From NCBI RefSeq assembly GCF_947503385.1, contig NZ_CANNDO010000004.1, forward strand, positions 334,286 through 398,285: DNA of 64,000 nt, in the 5' to 3' direction. A program made the translations under genes and the position numbers. Position 1 is the stretch's first letter. Each line of letters opens with the position of its first letter. Positions 41,331-49,887 of this stretch are shown in pieces. The notes beneath the pieces were generated by a model that had not been told where the DNA came from, did no database searches, and saw nothing but the letters and a program-made list of their open reading frames with translations. The stretch is from an uncultured Tateyamaria sp. GTDB lineage: Bacteria > Pseudomonadota > Alphaproteobacteria > Rhodobacterales > Rhodobacteraceae.

Positions 41331-42233
41331 TTATCCGCCCATTTCCACGATCACCGCACCCAGTGCGATCAGCGCCATCAGGGCAATTCTGCGCGGTCCT
41401 ACCGTTTCTTTTAGTACCAGCCAACCGATAATGGCCGCAAACACCGTCGAGGTTTCGCGCAGCACCGCCGCCTCGCCCACCTTGTCCAGCCGTGTGGCCA
41501 TCATGATGGAGCCAAAGCTGAAAATGGCAACGACGCCGCCAAAGATGCCCCGTAAGGCCAGTGGACCAAAAGCCGGCGGATTCGCCATACGTCTGTAACG
41601 GGCGTAAGCCACAGGCGGCATGAACAGCCCGTCGATAAAGAAAAACCACGCCAGAAAGGTAAATGGGTTCGCCGTGGCGCGGATCCCATAAGCGTCATAG
41701 GTCGTATAAAGCGCCACAAAAAGGCCAGTGAGCACCGCAAGGCCAAGAGCCATGGGCAGTGTGTCCCGCTCGGCTTGCAAGAAGATCAGATTGTACAGCG
41801 CGAGACCAAAGATGCCCGCCAGCAGCACCATGACCCCCATCCATTGGGTCAGCGTGAACGTCTCGGCAAAAATGATGTATGCGCCTATCACAGTGAACAG
41901 CGGCCCCGTGCCGCGCACCACGGGATAGACGACCGTGTACGCGCCTTTGGTATAGGCCCAGGCCTGGAGGCATTTGTAGACCACGTGGATCACAAACACG
42001 CCCGCAAAGATCGGCCACATATGCGGCTCGGGCCACGGCACGACAAACAGCGCAAAAGGGGCAGCCATCAGCCCGTAAGACGCGTCAATCGCCCCGCGTG
42101 TCAGCCATGGATCGTGGCGCCCCTTTTGCAGCGCGCCGAACACGGCGTGTAGAAACGCCGCCAGCAGGGCCAGCGCCAGCGCCACGCTATGGCCTGTGTC
42201 CGTCCCTTCGATATTGGCGAGCCATTGGGTCAT
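41331..42233 (-). CDS. EamA/DMT-family transporter
   Basis: A 300-residue inner-membrane protein with about ten hydrophobic segments. The second repeat includes FGSIMMATRLDKVGEAAVLR and FAAIIGWLVLKETVGPRRIA, typical of EamA transporters. The substrate is unknown. It lies between ftsY and yciB, all on the minus strand, with a dispersed repeat separating it from ftsY. Confidence 0.87.
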   Translation of the reverse strand: MTQWLANIEGTDTGHSVALALALLAAFLHAVFGALQKGRHDPWLTRGAIDASYGLMAAPFALFVVPWPEPHMWPIFAGVFVIHVVYKCLQAWAYTKGAYTVVYPVVRGTGPLFTVIGAYIIFAETFTLTQWMGVMVLLAGIFGLALYNLIFLQAERDTLPMALGLAVLTGLFVALYTTYDAYGIRATANPFTFLAWFFFIDGLFMPPVAYARYRRMANPPAFGPLALRGIFGGVVAIFSFGSIMMATRLDKVGEAAVLRETSTVFAAIIGWLVLKETVGPRRIALMALIALGAVIVEMGG

Positions 42234-42267
42234 GATCTGACGATCAGCGCCTGCGGCGAGCGGGGTT

Positions 42268-42324
42268 GGGGGCGCTGCCCCCCGGCCTGCGGCCTCCCCC
42301 CGTGGTATTTCTGGTCAGAAGAAA
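42268..42324 (-). repeat. Dispersed 3'-end repeat, copy C
   Basis: The GGGGGCGCTGCCCCC hairpin, a C-rich stretch and GTGGTATTTCTGGTCAGAAG match copies A and B. It ends 6 bp before the ftsY stop codon. Confidence 0.7.
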
Positions 42325-42330
42325 CGTGGA

Positions 42331-43758
42331 TCATTCCACCTCGAGCCCGGTCAGGGCTGCGGCAAACTCTTCGGGATCGAAAGGTGAGAGATCATCGATC
42401 TGTTCGCCCACTCCGATGGCGTGGATGGGCAGGCCGAACTTGTCGGCGAGGGCCACCAGAACACCGCCCTTGGCCGTCCCGTCCAATTTGGTCATCACAA
42501 GGCCGGACACGTCCGACACCTCTTGGAACACCTTGACTTGCGTGATGGCGTTTTGGCCGGTTGTGGCGTCCAGCACGAGGAGCGTGTTGTGCGGCGCGCT
42601 CTCGTCCTTTTTGCGGATCACGCGGACGATCTTGGCCAGTTCTTCCATCAGGTCACCGCGGTTTTGCAGGCGGCCAGCCGTGTCGATCATCAGCAGGTCC
42701 GCGCCGTCCTCCTGTGCCTTTGTCAGCGCGTCGAAGGCAAGGCTTGCCGGATCGGACCCTTCGGGCGCGGTCAGCACGGGCACACCGGCCCGTTCGCCCC
42801 AGACCTGCAATTGTTCGACCGCGGCGGCGCGGAACGTGTCGCCTGCGGCAATCACCACCTTTTTACCGGCCGCGCGGAACTGGCTGGCGAGTTTGCCGAT
42901 TGTTGTGGTCTTGCCCGATCCGTTAACACCGACGACCAGCACCACCTGCGGGCGCTGGGGGTAGATTGGCAGGGGTTTGGCCACAGGCTCCATGATGCGG
43001 GCGATTTCCTGCGCCATCAGTTCCTTGACCTCGCGCACCGACAGTTTTCGGCCCATGCGCCCCTCGGCCATGTTGGCGGTGACGCGCAGGGCTGTGTCAA
43101 CGCCCATATCCGCGGCAATCAGCAGCTCTTCGAGCTGTTCGAGCATGTCGTCATCCAACGTGCGTCGCACCACCGGAGCCGCGTCCTTGCGGCCAAGAAT
43201 ACGGCCAAGGATACCCGGGCTGGACGTCTGCGCAGGCGCAGGTTCGTCCAGCGCCGGGGCGATTGGGTCGAGCGCCATGGGCGCTTGGGTCTGCGCGACC
43301 GCTGAGGCCGCTTCGGACGGGCCCTCAAGGTCGCCGCGCGGTGGGATTTCCACCGGCGTGGGCGGCGCAATCGGTTCGGGCACAGGCGCTGGCATTTCGA
43401 CCGGTATCGGCGGGGCGATGGGTTCTGGGACCGCTGGCGGCATTTCGACCGGCGTCGGATCAGGGATGGGGTCCCGTGGCGGTTCTGGCACCTCGGGGAC
43501 CGGAGGCCTCTCCGGCTCGGGGTCCGGCAGGGGTTCGGGTTGCGGCACGGGTTCGGGCGCGGGCGCGGGCGGTTCTGGTACGGGCTCAGGTTCCGGTGCA
43601 GGCTCTGGCGCAGGCGGTTCTGGTTCCGGCGCGGGCTTTGGCGCTGGGGGTTCGGGGGCCTCTTCGACACCACCATCCTCGACAATCGCCTCCAGCCCCT
43701 CGTCGATCTTGGACGAGGATTTGAACAGCCGGTCCTTGAGTTTCTTGAAAAACGCCAT
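42331..43758 (-). CDS. ftsY: Signal recognition particle receptor FtsY
   Basis: A 475-residue GTPase that docks ribosome-SRP complexes at the inner membrane. The N-terminus is MAFFKKLKDRLFKSSSKIDE. A linker of about 120 residues is made almost only of Pro, Glu, Ala and Val. The NG domain follows: GVNGSGKTTTIGKLA (G1, near residue 280), MIDTAGRLQNRGDLMEELAK (G3) and VMTKLDGTAKGG (G4). The ATG at 43758 matches the usual FtsY start; the longer frame overlaps the divergent gene region. Confidence 0.95.
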   Translation of the reverse strand: MAFFKKLKDRLFKSSSKIDEGLEAIVEDGGVEEAPEPPAPKPAPEPEPPAPEPAPEPEPVPEPPAPAPEPVPQPEPLPDPEPERPPVPEVPEPPRDPIPDPTPVEMPPAVPEPIAPPIPVEMPAPVPEPIAPPTPVEIPPRGDLEGPSEAASAVAQTQAPMALDPIAPALDEPAPAQTSSPGILGRILGRKDAAPVVRRTLDDDMLEQLEELLIAADMGVDTALRVTANMAEGRMGRKLSVREVKELMAQEIARIMEPVAKPLPIYPQRPQVVLVVGVNGSGKTTTIGKLASQFRAAGKKVVIAAGDTFRAAAVEQLQVWGERAGVPVLTAPEGSDPASLAFDALTKAQEDGADLLMIDTAGRLQNRGDLMEELAKIVRVIRKKDESAPHNTLLVLDATTGQNAITQVKVFQEVSDVSGLVMTKLDGTAKGGVLVALADKFGLPIHAIGVGEQIDDLSPFDPEEFAAALTGLEVE

Positions 43759-43808
43759 GATGCCCCGATACTTGGTCCTGCGGTTTGACCTAATACGGGT
43801 GTGCGCCC

Positions 43809-44711
43809 ATGAAAAGGTATGAGTTTTGGGCAAGCGTGATGCTGGTTGCCCTGTTGGTGTGGCCGCGCGGGGCGTTGGCGCAGGATCCGGGCACGCTGTG
43901 CTCGACCGGAGCATTGGGGCCTGTGGCCTGCATTCGCCCTGCCCACGTGGCGTTTGACACCTGCCAGCATATCGCGGGGGCAAGCCGCCGCCATTTGCTG
44001 GATGCCGGGTTTTTCGCGCGCCTTTTGTGGCAGGAAAGCCGCTTTGATCCCAATGCCGTCAGTCCGGTCGGGGCCCAAGGGATCGCGCAATTCATGCCGC
44101 AGACCGCCACGCGGCGCGGGCTGAGGGACAGCTTTAACCCCGCCGAGGCGGTGGAACGGTCGGCGCATTATCTGGGCGCGCTGCAACGGCGCTATGGCAA
44201 TCCGGGTCTGGCTGCGGTCGCCTATAATGGTGGAGAACGGCGCGCAGACGGGTTCCTGCAAGGCGGCGGGCTAGCCCGCGAAACGGTTGACTATGTGCGC
44301 ATCATCACCGGGCTGACGGCTGAAGCGTGGCGTGACACGCCCCCGGATACGCATGATTTCACGCTGGAAGGCGACGTGCCGTTTATGACCGCGTGCCCGC
44401 GCATGGCCGCGCGCCGCAAGGTCAGCCCACTGGGACCACCGCCCCCACGCTGGAGCCGGTGGGGCGTACAGCTTGGGTTTGGCGAGACGCGGGCGCAGGC
44501 CCAAGCCTCGGTCAAGCGGCTGACCCGGCGCTGTGCCCCGCAGGTGGCAGCGGAGCGTGTGGAATATGTGCCTGTGCAATCCCGCGTGCGCGGACGGCCC
44601 CCCTATGTGATGGGGCGCATCGGGCGTGCGGACCGCGAGGGGGCCGACAACCTGTGCCGCGACCTGTCGCGGCGCGGCTGCACCTGCCGGGTCTATCGCA
44701 ACCCCGACTAG
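43809..44711 (+). CDS. Lytic transglycosylase
   Basis: A 300-residue exported murein hydrolase. The signal peptide is about residues 1-24 (SVMLVALLVWPRGALAQ). The SLT domain has LLWQESRFDPNAVSPVGAQG with the catalytic Glu and IAQFMPQTA, then AAVAYNGGERR. The C-terminal 80 residues (WGVQLGFGETRAQAQASVKR, CTCRVYRNPD) look like a degenerate SPOR domain. It is divergent from ftsY and convergent with the moeA fusion, overlapping it by 4 bp. Confidence 0.9.
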   Translation: MKRYEFWASVMLVALLVWPRGALAQDPGTLCSTGALGPVACIRPAHVAFDTCQHIAGASRRHLLDAGFFARLLWQESRFDPNAVSPVGAQGIAQFMPQTATRRGLRDSFNPAEAVERSAHYLGALQRRYGNPGLAAVAYNGGERRADGFLQGGGLARETVDYVRIITGLTAEAWRDTPPDTHDFTLEGDVPFMTACPRMAARRKVSPLGPPPPRWSRWGVQLGFGETRAQAQASVKRLTRRCAPQVAAERVEYVPVQSRVRGRPPYVMGRIGRADREGADNLCRDLSRRGCTCRVYRNPD

Positions 44712-46816
44712 CCGCCGAACCCCGCCCATGGGATGAAGCGCACCGGATCGCCCCGCCGCACATGCAGCGCGGCATCCGGCAACTCGACCAGCCCATCGGC
44801 CCAGCTCAACCCGCTGATGCGCCCGGACCCTTCGGAGGCAAAAACCTCGACCGCGCCGCCGCGCACACGCGCCCGCAGGAATTCCCGGCGTCCAGCCTTT
44901 TTGCGCTTTTCAAAGGCTGCAGGCAGATCAAAGCCCCGTGGGGCGGTCCATCCACCCCCTGCCAGTTGCGACAAGGCCGGGGCCGCAAAGACCAGCGTAC
45001 AGACAAGGGCGGCCACAGGGTTGCCCGGCAGGCCAAAGACAGGCGCACCGCCCCACATCCCAAGCGCCAACGGGCGTCCCGGCTTGATCGCCACACGCCA
45101 GAGCGCCATGGACCCGGTTTCCGCCAGCAGGGCCGACACGTGGTCTTCGTCTCCGGCGGATGCGCCGCCGCTGGTCAGGATGACATCCGCTTGGGTCGCG
45201 GCAGCCTCCAGAGCGGCGCGCAGGGCATCGCGGTCGTCTGGGACACGGCCCATATCGACCGGCTCATGGCCCAAGGCGGCGATTTGCGACAACAGCATGG
45301 GTCGGTTGGCATCATAGATCTGGCCCGGTGCCGCATGTGCACCCGCCTCGACCAATTCCGTTCCGGTTGACAGGATCGCGACGCGCAAGCGCCGCCGCAC
45401 GTCGACCTGCGACACACCCGTCGCCGTCAACAGGCCCAGATCGGCAGGTGTCAGCCGCCGCCCCACCGCGGCGAGTTCCTGCCCGGCGGTCACGTCTTCG
45501 CCGGCTTTGCGGGTGTTGGCCCCGGCTTTGATCGGTCCGCTCAGGTGTACGGTGCCGTCCGTCACCGTCGTGTCCTCTTGCAAGACAACAGTGTCCACAC
45601 CTTGGGGCAAGGCCGCACCTGTCAGGATGCGGATCGCTTGGCCCGCAGGCACCAGCACGTCCGGTGCCGCCCCTGCCGCAGCCGTTTGCGCGACCAGCGG
45701 CAGCGCGTGCGGCCCCGCGTCCAACCCACCGGCAAACCCGTAGCCATCCACAGCCGTATTGGGCAGCGGCGGATGCGCACGCACCGCGCGCACCCGCGCC
45801 GCGAGGATGCAGCCCGCAGCCTCCGACACGGCCCGCGTCTCAACCGCTGTGACCGGGCTTAACCGCGTACGCAAATCCTCCAGAGCGGCATCCACAGGCG
45901 TCCAATGCACGCCGGGTGGCAAGGCGAAACAATCATTGCGCAACACCGGGCGTGCGTAGGCGGCAAGGATATCGGCGTGCCCTGCCCCCAATATCCACGC
46001 CTCTTCCCGCGCGTCAGACGGCACCTCATTCAGCCAGGCCGCCAGCGTCTCGTCCGGCAGGCGCGACAGGGCCTGCGCCAGCAACGCCACCTGCACCCTG
46101 TCGCGAATGGCATCCGTGCCTTCGGCGGCTTGCATCACCTCCTGCACGGCCGGTTCGATCAGACCCGGCCAAATCTCCGCCAGCACCACCGGCGTGGTGG
46201 CCGCCTCAAACGGCCAAACGGCCACGCCGTCTATCTGCCGCAATCGCGCCAGCATCGGCAGCCCCATCAGCACCTGACTGCCCACCGTTGGGGGAAAGGC
46301 CAGTTGAAAACAGCTCGATGCCGCCTGCGCAACGTGATCGCAGCGCCGCCGCTCCGCCACTTGGTCAAAGCGGATGTCCGCTTTGCGGTAGGGCACGCCG
46401 GGCCAGCGGTCGCGGTGGGTCTTGCCCCAGAAAGGGCCGGGCCCGTCAAAAAGCGCATTGAGCGCCTCAGCCACTTCGAAGCGGTTGTTTGCACCAGCCG
46501 GGTCGTCGGTGATCCGCGCCGCCAACCAGTCCCACAGGGCAAAGGGATCGTCCTGACCGGTCACAACCCGCGCCACACCGCGCGGATAGCCAAAGGGAAA
46601 ATCGAAAGTCGCCAACAGCCTGCGCCCCGCAGCCTGTTCATCCCGGATCAGATCGGCGATCCACGCTTCTGCTGCGATGCGGTTGCGGTGGTACACCGGG
46701 TCTTCGGCCACGCCGTCGCGGGCGATACAGACCCAAATCGCATCCTTTGAGGGGCGTTCCGGGCTGCGCTTGCCCGCCGACCAATCCGCGACCAAAACGG
46801 TGTCAAATCCGGTCAC
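44708..46816 (-). CDS. moeA: MoeA fused to an N-terminal DUF429-like domain
   Basis: A 702-residue protein, whereas normal MoeA is about 400. Residues 1-300 (DTVLVADWSAGKRSPERPSK, LLATFDFPFGYPRGVAR, VAVWPFEA, VLAEIWPGL) resemble a DUF429/RNase H-like nuclease family. Residues 305-702 are MoeA, which inserts molybdate into molybdopterin: LPNTAVDGYGFA, LSTGTELVEAG, LTSGGASAGDEDHV, KPGRPLALG and GLPGNPVAALV. It overlaps mobB by 4 bp, so it is co-translated with mobB-mobA-fdhD. The N-terminal role is unknown. Confidence 0.87.
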   Translation of the reverse strand: MTGFDTVLVADWSAGKRSPERPSKDAIWVCIARDGVAEDPVYHRNRIAAEAWIADLIRDEQAAGRRLLATFDFPFGYPRGVARVVTGQDDPFALWDWLAARITDDPAGANNRFEVAEALNALFDGPGPFWGKTHRDRWPGVPYRKADIRFDQVAERRRCDHVAQAASSCFQLAFPPTVGSQVLMGLPMLARLRQIDGVAVWPFEAATTPVVLAEIWPGLIEPAVQEVMQAAEGTDAIRDRVQVALLAQALSRLPDETLAAWLNEVPSDAREEAWILGAGHADILAAYARPVLRNDCFALPPGVHWTPVDAALEDLRTRLSPVTAVETRAVSEAAGCILAARVRAVRAHPPLPNTAVDGYGFAGGLDAGPHALPLVAQTAAAGAAPDVLVPAGQAIRILTGAALPQGVDTVVLQEDTTVTDGTVHLSGPIKAGANTRKAGEDVTAGQELAAVGRRLTPADLGLLTATGVSQVDVRRRLRVAILSTGTELVEAGAHAAPGQIYDANRPMLLSQIAALGHEPVDMGRVPDDRDALRAALEAAATQADVILTSGGASAGDEDHVSALLAETGSMALWRVAIKPGRPLALGMWGGAPVFGLPGNPVAALVCTLVFAAPALSQLAGGGWTAPRGFDLPAAFEKRKKAGRREFLRARVRGGAVEVFASEGSGRISGLSWADGLVELPDAALHVRRGDPVRFIPWAGFGG

Positions 46817-47304
46817 AGCCCAACCTCGGCCAAAATGAAATCGGCGATCGCGCGGGTGTCGTTCAAATCGAATACGCGGCGATCAAGGGTCAGCGGCACG
46901 TCGCTGGCCACCGCCCGCACGGTCGCGTCTTCGGGCGCGATCAACGGATTGCCCGTCTCGGCCCGGTGCGCCTCGACTTTGGGATGCGCGTCGCGCTTGT
47001 ACCCCTCGACCAGCACCAGATCGACCGGCGACAACCGGGCCAACAGATCATCAAGGCTGGGCTCGTCCGCGCCGCGCAGCTCTTGCATCAGCGCCACGCG
47101 CTGGCGCGAGGCCAACAGGACTTCGTTTGCGCCCGCCACACGGTGCCGGTGGCTGTCTTTGCCCGGATGATCCACGTCAAAGCTGTGATGCGCGTGCTTG
47201 ACCGTCGACACCGAAAAGCCGCGAGCCGTGATGTCGGACACCAGCCGCTCCATCAGGCCGGTTTTGCCTGCGTTTTTCCAGCCCACAACTCCAAACACTC
47301 TCAT
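46813..47304 (-). CDS. mobB: Molybdopterin-guanine dinucleotide biosynthesis protein MobB
   Basis: A 163-residue GTP-binding protein aiding bis-MGD cofactor formation. It shows the P-loop GWKNAGKTGLMERLV, STVKHAHHSFDVDHPGKDSH and VLVEGYKRDAHPKVE. The ATG at 47304 overlaps the mobA stop (ATGA). It is part of fdhD-mobA-mobB-moeA. Confidence 0.95.
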   Translation of the reverse strand: MRVFGVVGWKNAGKTGLMERLVSDITARGFSVSTVKHAHHSFDVDHPGKDSHRHRVAGANEVLLASRQRVALMQELRGADEPSLDDLLARLSPVDLVLVEGYKRDAHPKVEAHRAETGNPLIAPEDATVRAVASDVPLTLDRRVFDLNDTRAIADFILAEVGL

Positions 47305-47903
47305 AGCATCGCCTCGGCCCGAATCAGATCGTCCGGCGTATTCACGTTGAAAAACGCAGCCTCGTCCGGGAATTCGGCCACCTGCCCATTGTGTTGGTCG
47401 GTCCATTGAACCACCTTGCGCACGCCGCCCGTCAGGGCCGCGCGCAGATCATCGCGCAGCGCCACAGGCCAGAGGCCAAATGTCGGGTGGCGCGCCATGC
47501 CCCGCTTGGGGTCGGGCGTGGCGGCCAGCGCCAGCGGGTGCGCCATGCCTTCGGCTGCCATGCGCAGCCGGGGCACGAGGTCACAGGGGAAAAACGGCGT
47601 GTCTGCGGCGGCGGTCACGATGGTATCGGCGCCACGTGTCGCCGCCCAATCCAAACCGGCCAGCACCCCTGCCAGAGGGCCTGCAAACCCATCAATGGAA
47701 TCGGCAATCACCGGCACACCGAGATCGGCAAAGCGCGCCGCATCCCCATTGGCATTGAGCGCCAGCCCCAACACCTGCGGATCGAACCGGGCAATCACAT
47801 GGTCCAGCAGACTGCGCCCGCCCAGCATCAACCGCCCCTTGTCGCCGCCGCCCATCCGGGTGGCCTGCCCACCCGCAAGGATCACCCCCAGCGGCGCGCT
47901 CAT
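47301..47903 (-). CDS. mobA: Molybdenum cofactor guanylyltransferase MobA
   Basis: A 200-residue enzyme adding GMP to molybdopterin. It carries GVILAGGQATRMGGGDKGRL at the nucleotide-binding start, FAGPLAGVLAGLDWA and TAAADTPFFPCDL. The ATG at 47903 overlaps the fdhD stop by 4 bp; the longer frame is not needed. Confidence 0.95.
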   Translation of the reverse strand: MSAPLGVILAGGQATRMGGGDKGRLMLGGRSLLDHVIARFDPQVLGLALNANGDAARFADLGVPVIADSIDGFAGPLAGVLAGLDWAATRGADTIVTAAADTPFFPCDLVPRLRMAAEGMAHPLALAATPDPKRGMARHPTFGLWPVALRDDLRAALTGGVRKVVQWTDQHNGQVAEFPDEAAFFNVNTPDDLIRAEAML

Positions 47904-48751
47904 TCGGCGGCCCCGGCCTGCGCATCGCGCACAAGGTTGCCGTCCCCGCTCAGACACACAAAGCGTTCACCGCGCATCCGCCCGATCAGGGTCAGCCCCA
48001 CGGCTTGCGCAATCTCCACACCCCACGCGGTAAAGCCCGAACGCGAGACCAGCACAGGAATGCCCATCAACGCCGTTTTGATCACCATTTCCGAGGTCAG
48101 CCGACCGGTTGTGTACAGGATCTTGTCCTCCGCCCCGGTGTCCGTGGCCGCCATCCAGCCCGCCACTTTGTCCACCGCGTTGTGGCGGCCCACATCCTCC
48201 ATGTAGACCAGCGGGCGGTCGCGGTGGCATAGCACAGTGCCGTGGATCGCCCCCGCCTCAAGGTACAGCGACGGCGTTCGGTTGATCACATGCGCCAGTG
48301 TATAAAGCCACGAGACATGCACCGGCACCTGCGGCAGGTGCACACCCTCCAACCCCTCCATCATGTCGCCAAAGACGGTGCCCACGGCACAGCCGCTGGT
48401 CCGCGTCTTTTTCTTTAGCTTTTCTTCGTGGTTCGTGGGGCGGTCGGTGCGCACCACCACGGTCTCAAGCTCTTCGTCATAGTCGATGCCCTTGACCCGC
48501 TCGTCCGAGGCCAGCATCCTCTGATTGCGCAGGAACCCCAAGGCCAGATAATCGGGATAGTCCCCGATGGTCATGGCGGTCACGATTTCCTGCCCGTTGA
48601 GGAAAATGGTCAAAGGCCGCTCTTCGACCACTTGCGTGGTCACAGCCACGCCGCTGGCGTCATGTCCCTGCACCGCGCGCGTCAGCCGCGCCGCGGACGG
48701 GTCGGGCGCGATAATGTAGCCATCCGTTTTGCCAGCCTGAGCCAATTGCAT
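47900..48751 (-). CDS. fdhD: Formate dehydrogenase sulfurtransferase FdhD
   Basis: A 283-residue protein that passes sulfur to the molybdenum cofactor of formate dehydrogenase. It contains EERPLTIFLNGQEIVTAM, TRTSGCAVGTVFG with a catalytic-loop Cys, HVINRTPSLYLEAGAIHGT, EDVGRHNAVDKVAGW and TTGRLTSEMVIKTALMGI. The loop has one Cys where E. coli has two. It is the first gene of the cofactor operon and divergent from azlC. No formate dehydrogenase genes are in the window. Confidence 0.94.
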   Translation of the reverse strand: MQLAQAGKTDGYIIAPDPSAARLTRAVQGHDASGVAVTTQVVEERPLTIFLNGQEIVTAMTIGDYPDYLALGFLRNQRMLASDERVKGIDYDEELETVVVRTDRPTNHEEKLKKKTRTSGCAVGTVFGDMMEGLEGVHLPQVPVHVSWLYTLAHVINRTPSLYLEAGAIHGTVLCHRDRPLVYMEDVGRHNAVDKVAGWMAATDTGAEDKILYTTGRLTSEMVIKTALMGIPVLVSRSGFTAWGVEIAQAVGLTLIGRMRGERFVCLSGDGNLVRDAQAGAAE

Positions 48752-48802
48752 CCCCCTCGTCGCACAGCTAAGTCATTCGAAGACCGACAATAGAGCCCGT
48801 CC

Positions 48803-49513
48803 ATGACAACGACCACCACCAAATCCGCCTACCTGGCGGGTCTGCGCGACGGCGCGCCTTTCGTCTTCGTTGCGGGACCCTTTGCGGTGCTCTTTGGTGT
48901 GCTCGCGACCGAAGCGGGGTTGAACCTGTTCGAGGTCATGACCTTTTCGCTGGTTGTGATTGCAGGGGCGGCGCAGTTTACCGCACTGCAACTGATGCAA
49001 GACAACGCACCCACCGTGATCGTGCTGATTTCGGCGCTGGCGGTGAACCTGCGGGTGGCGATGTATTCTGCGGCGCTGACGCCCTATCTGGGCGCAGCGC
49101 CCCTGTGGCAACGGGTGTTCGTGGCCTACCTGCTGGTCGACCAAAGCTATGCGCTCAGCCATGCCCGGTTCGAGGCGGTGCCGCAGATGTCGGTGCCGCA
49201 GCGGGTGGCATATTACTTTGGAAGCTGCACGCTGGTGATGATCTTCTGGTTCGGATGCAGCTTTGCCGGGGCAGCGCTGGGGACGGCACTGCCCGCCGAG
49301 TTGCCTCTGGATTTCGCGCTGCCGATTGCGTTTTTGTCGATGGTTGCACCGATGCTGCGCACCCTGCCGCATCTGGCGGCCGCACTCACGGCGATCATTC
49401 TGAGCCTGCTGGCGGTGGAGGTGCCGCATTCGCTTGGCCTGCTGATCGGCGGGATCGGCGGCATGATCGTGGGCGCACAGACCGAACTGTGGCTGAAAGG
49501 CAGGCACGCATGA
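48803..49513 (+). CDS. azlC: AzlC-family branched-chain amino acid exporter subunit
   Basis: A 236-residue membrane protein of about seven hydrophobic segments: GAPFVFVAGPFAVLFGVLAT, MTFSLVVIAGAAQFTALQLM and ISALAVNLRVAMYSAALTPY are AzlC marks. With AzlD it exports branched-chain or analogous amino acids. Its stop overlaps azlD (ATGA). Confidence 0.92.
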   Translation: MTTTTTKSAYLAGLRDGAPFVFVAGPFAVLFGVLATEAGLNLFEVMTFSLVVIAGAAQFTALQLMQDNAPTVIVLISALAVNLRVAMYSAALTPYLGAAPLWQRVFVAYLLVDQSYALSHARFEAVPQMSVPQRVAYYFGSCTLVMIFWFGCSFAGAALGTALPAELPLDFALPIAFLSMVAPMLRTLPHLAAALTAIILSLLAVEVPHSLGLLIGGIGGMIVGAQTELWLKGRHA

Positions 49514-49833
49514 TCGACCAAGGCACACTTTGGACGGTGATCATCGGCCTTGGCGTGGGCAGTTTTCTGCTGCGCTTTGCGTTTCTGGGCTTTGTCGGGG
49601 ACAGACCACTGCCCGACTGGATGCTGCGCCACCTGCGTTACACGGCGGTGTCGATCCTGCCCGCGCTGTGCGCGCCGCTGGTCGTCTATTCCGGCCAGGA
49701 CGAGGCGACGGAACCCTCGCGACTGGCCGCGGCAGTGGTGACGCTGGTCGCAGGCGCGCTCAGCCGGAATGTGTTTGTCGCGATCGGATGCGGAGCGGCG
49801 ACACTCTTTGCAGCGGTCTATCTGCTGGGCTGA
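49510..49833 (+). CDS. azlD: AzlD-family transporter subunit
   Basis: A 107-residue membrane protein with four hydrophobic segments (VIIGLGVGSFLLRFAFLGF, YTAVSILPALCAPLVVY, LAAAVVTLVAGALSRNV, CGAATLFAAVYLLG). It is the small partner of AzlC, overlapping it by 4 bp. Confidence 0.9.
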   Translation: MIDQGTLWTVIIGLGVGSFLLRFAFLGFVGDRPLPDWMLRHLRYTAVSILPALCAPLVVYSGQDEATEPSRLAAAVVTLVAGALSRNVFVAIGCGAATLFAAVYLLG

Positions 49834-49887
49834 CGGGACGGTGGGCGGGGCGTCTTTGCGCACGGCGCAAAGAGCGTCCGGCCAGCG

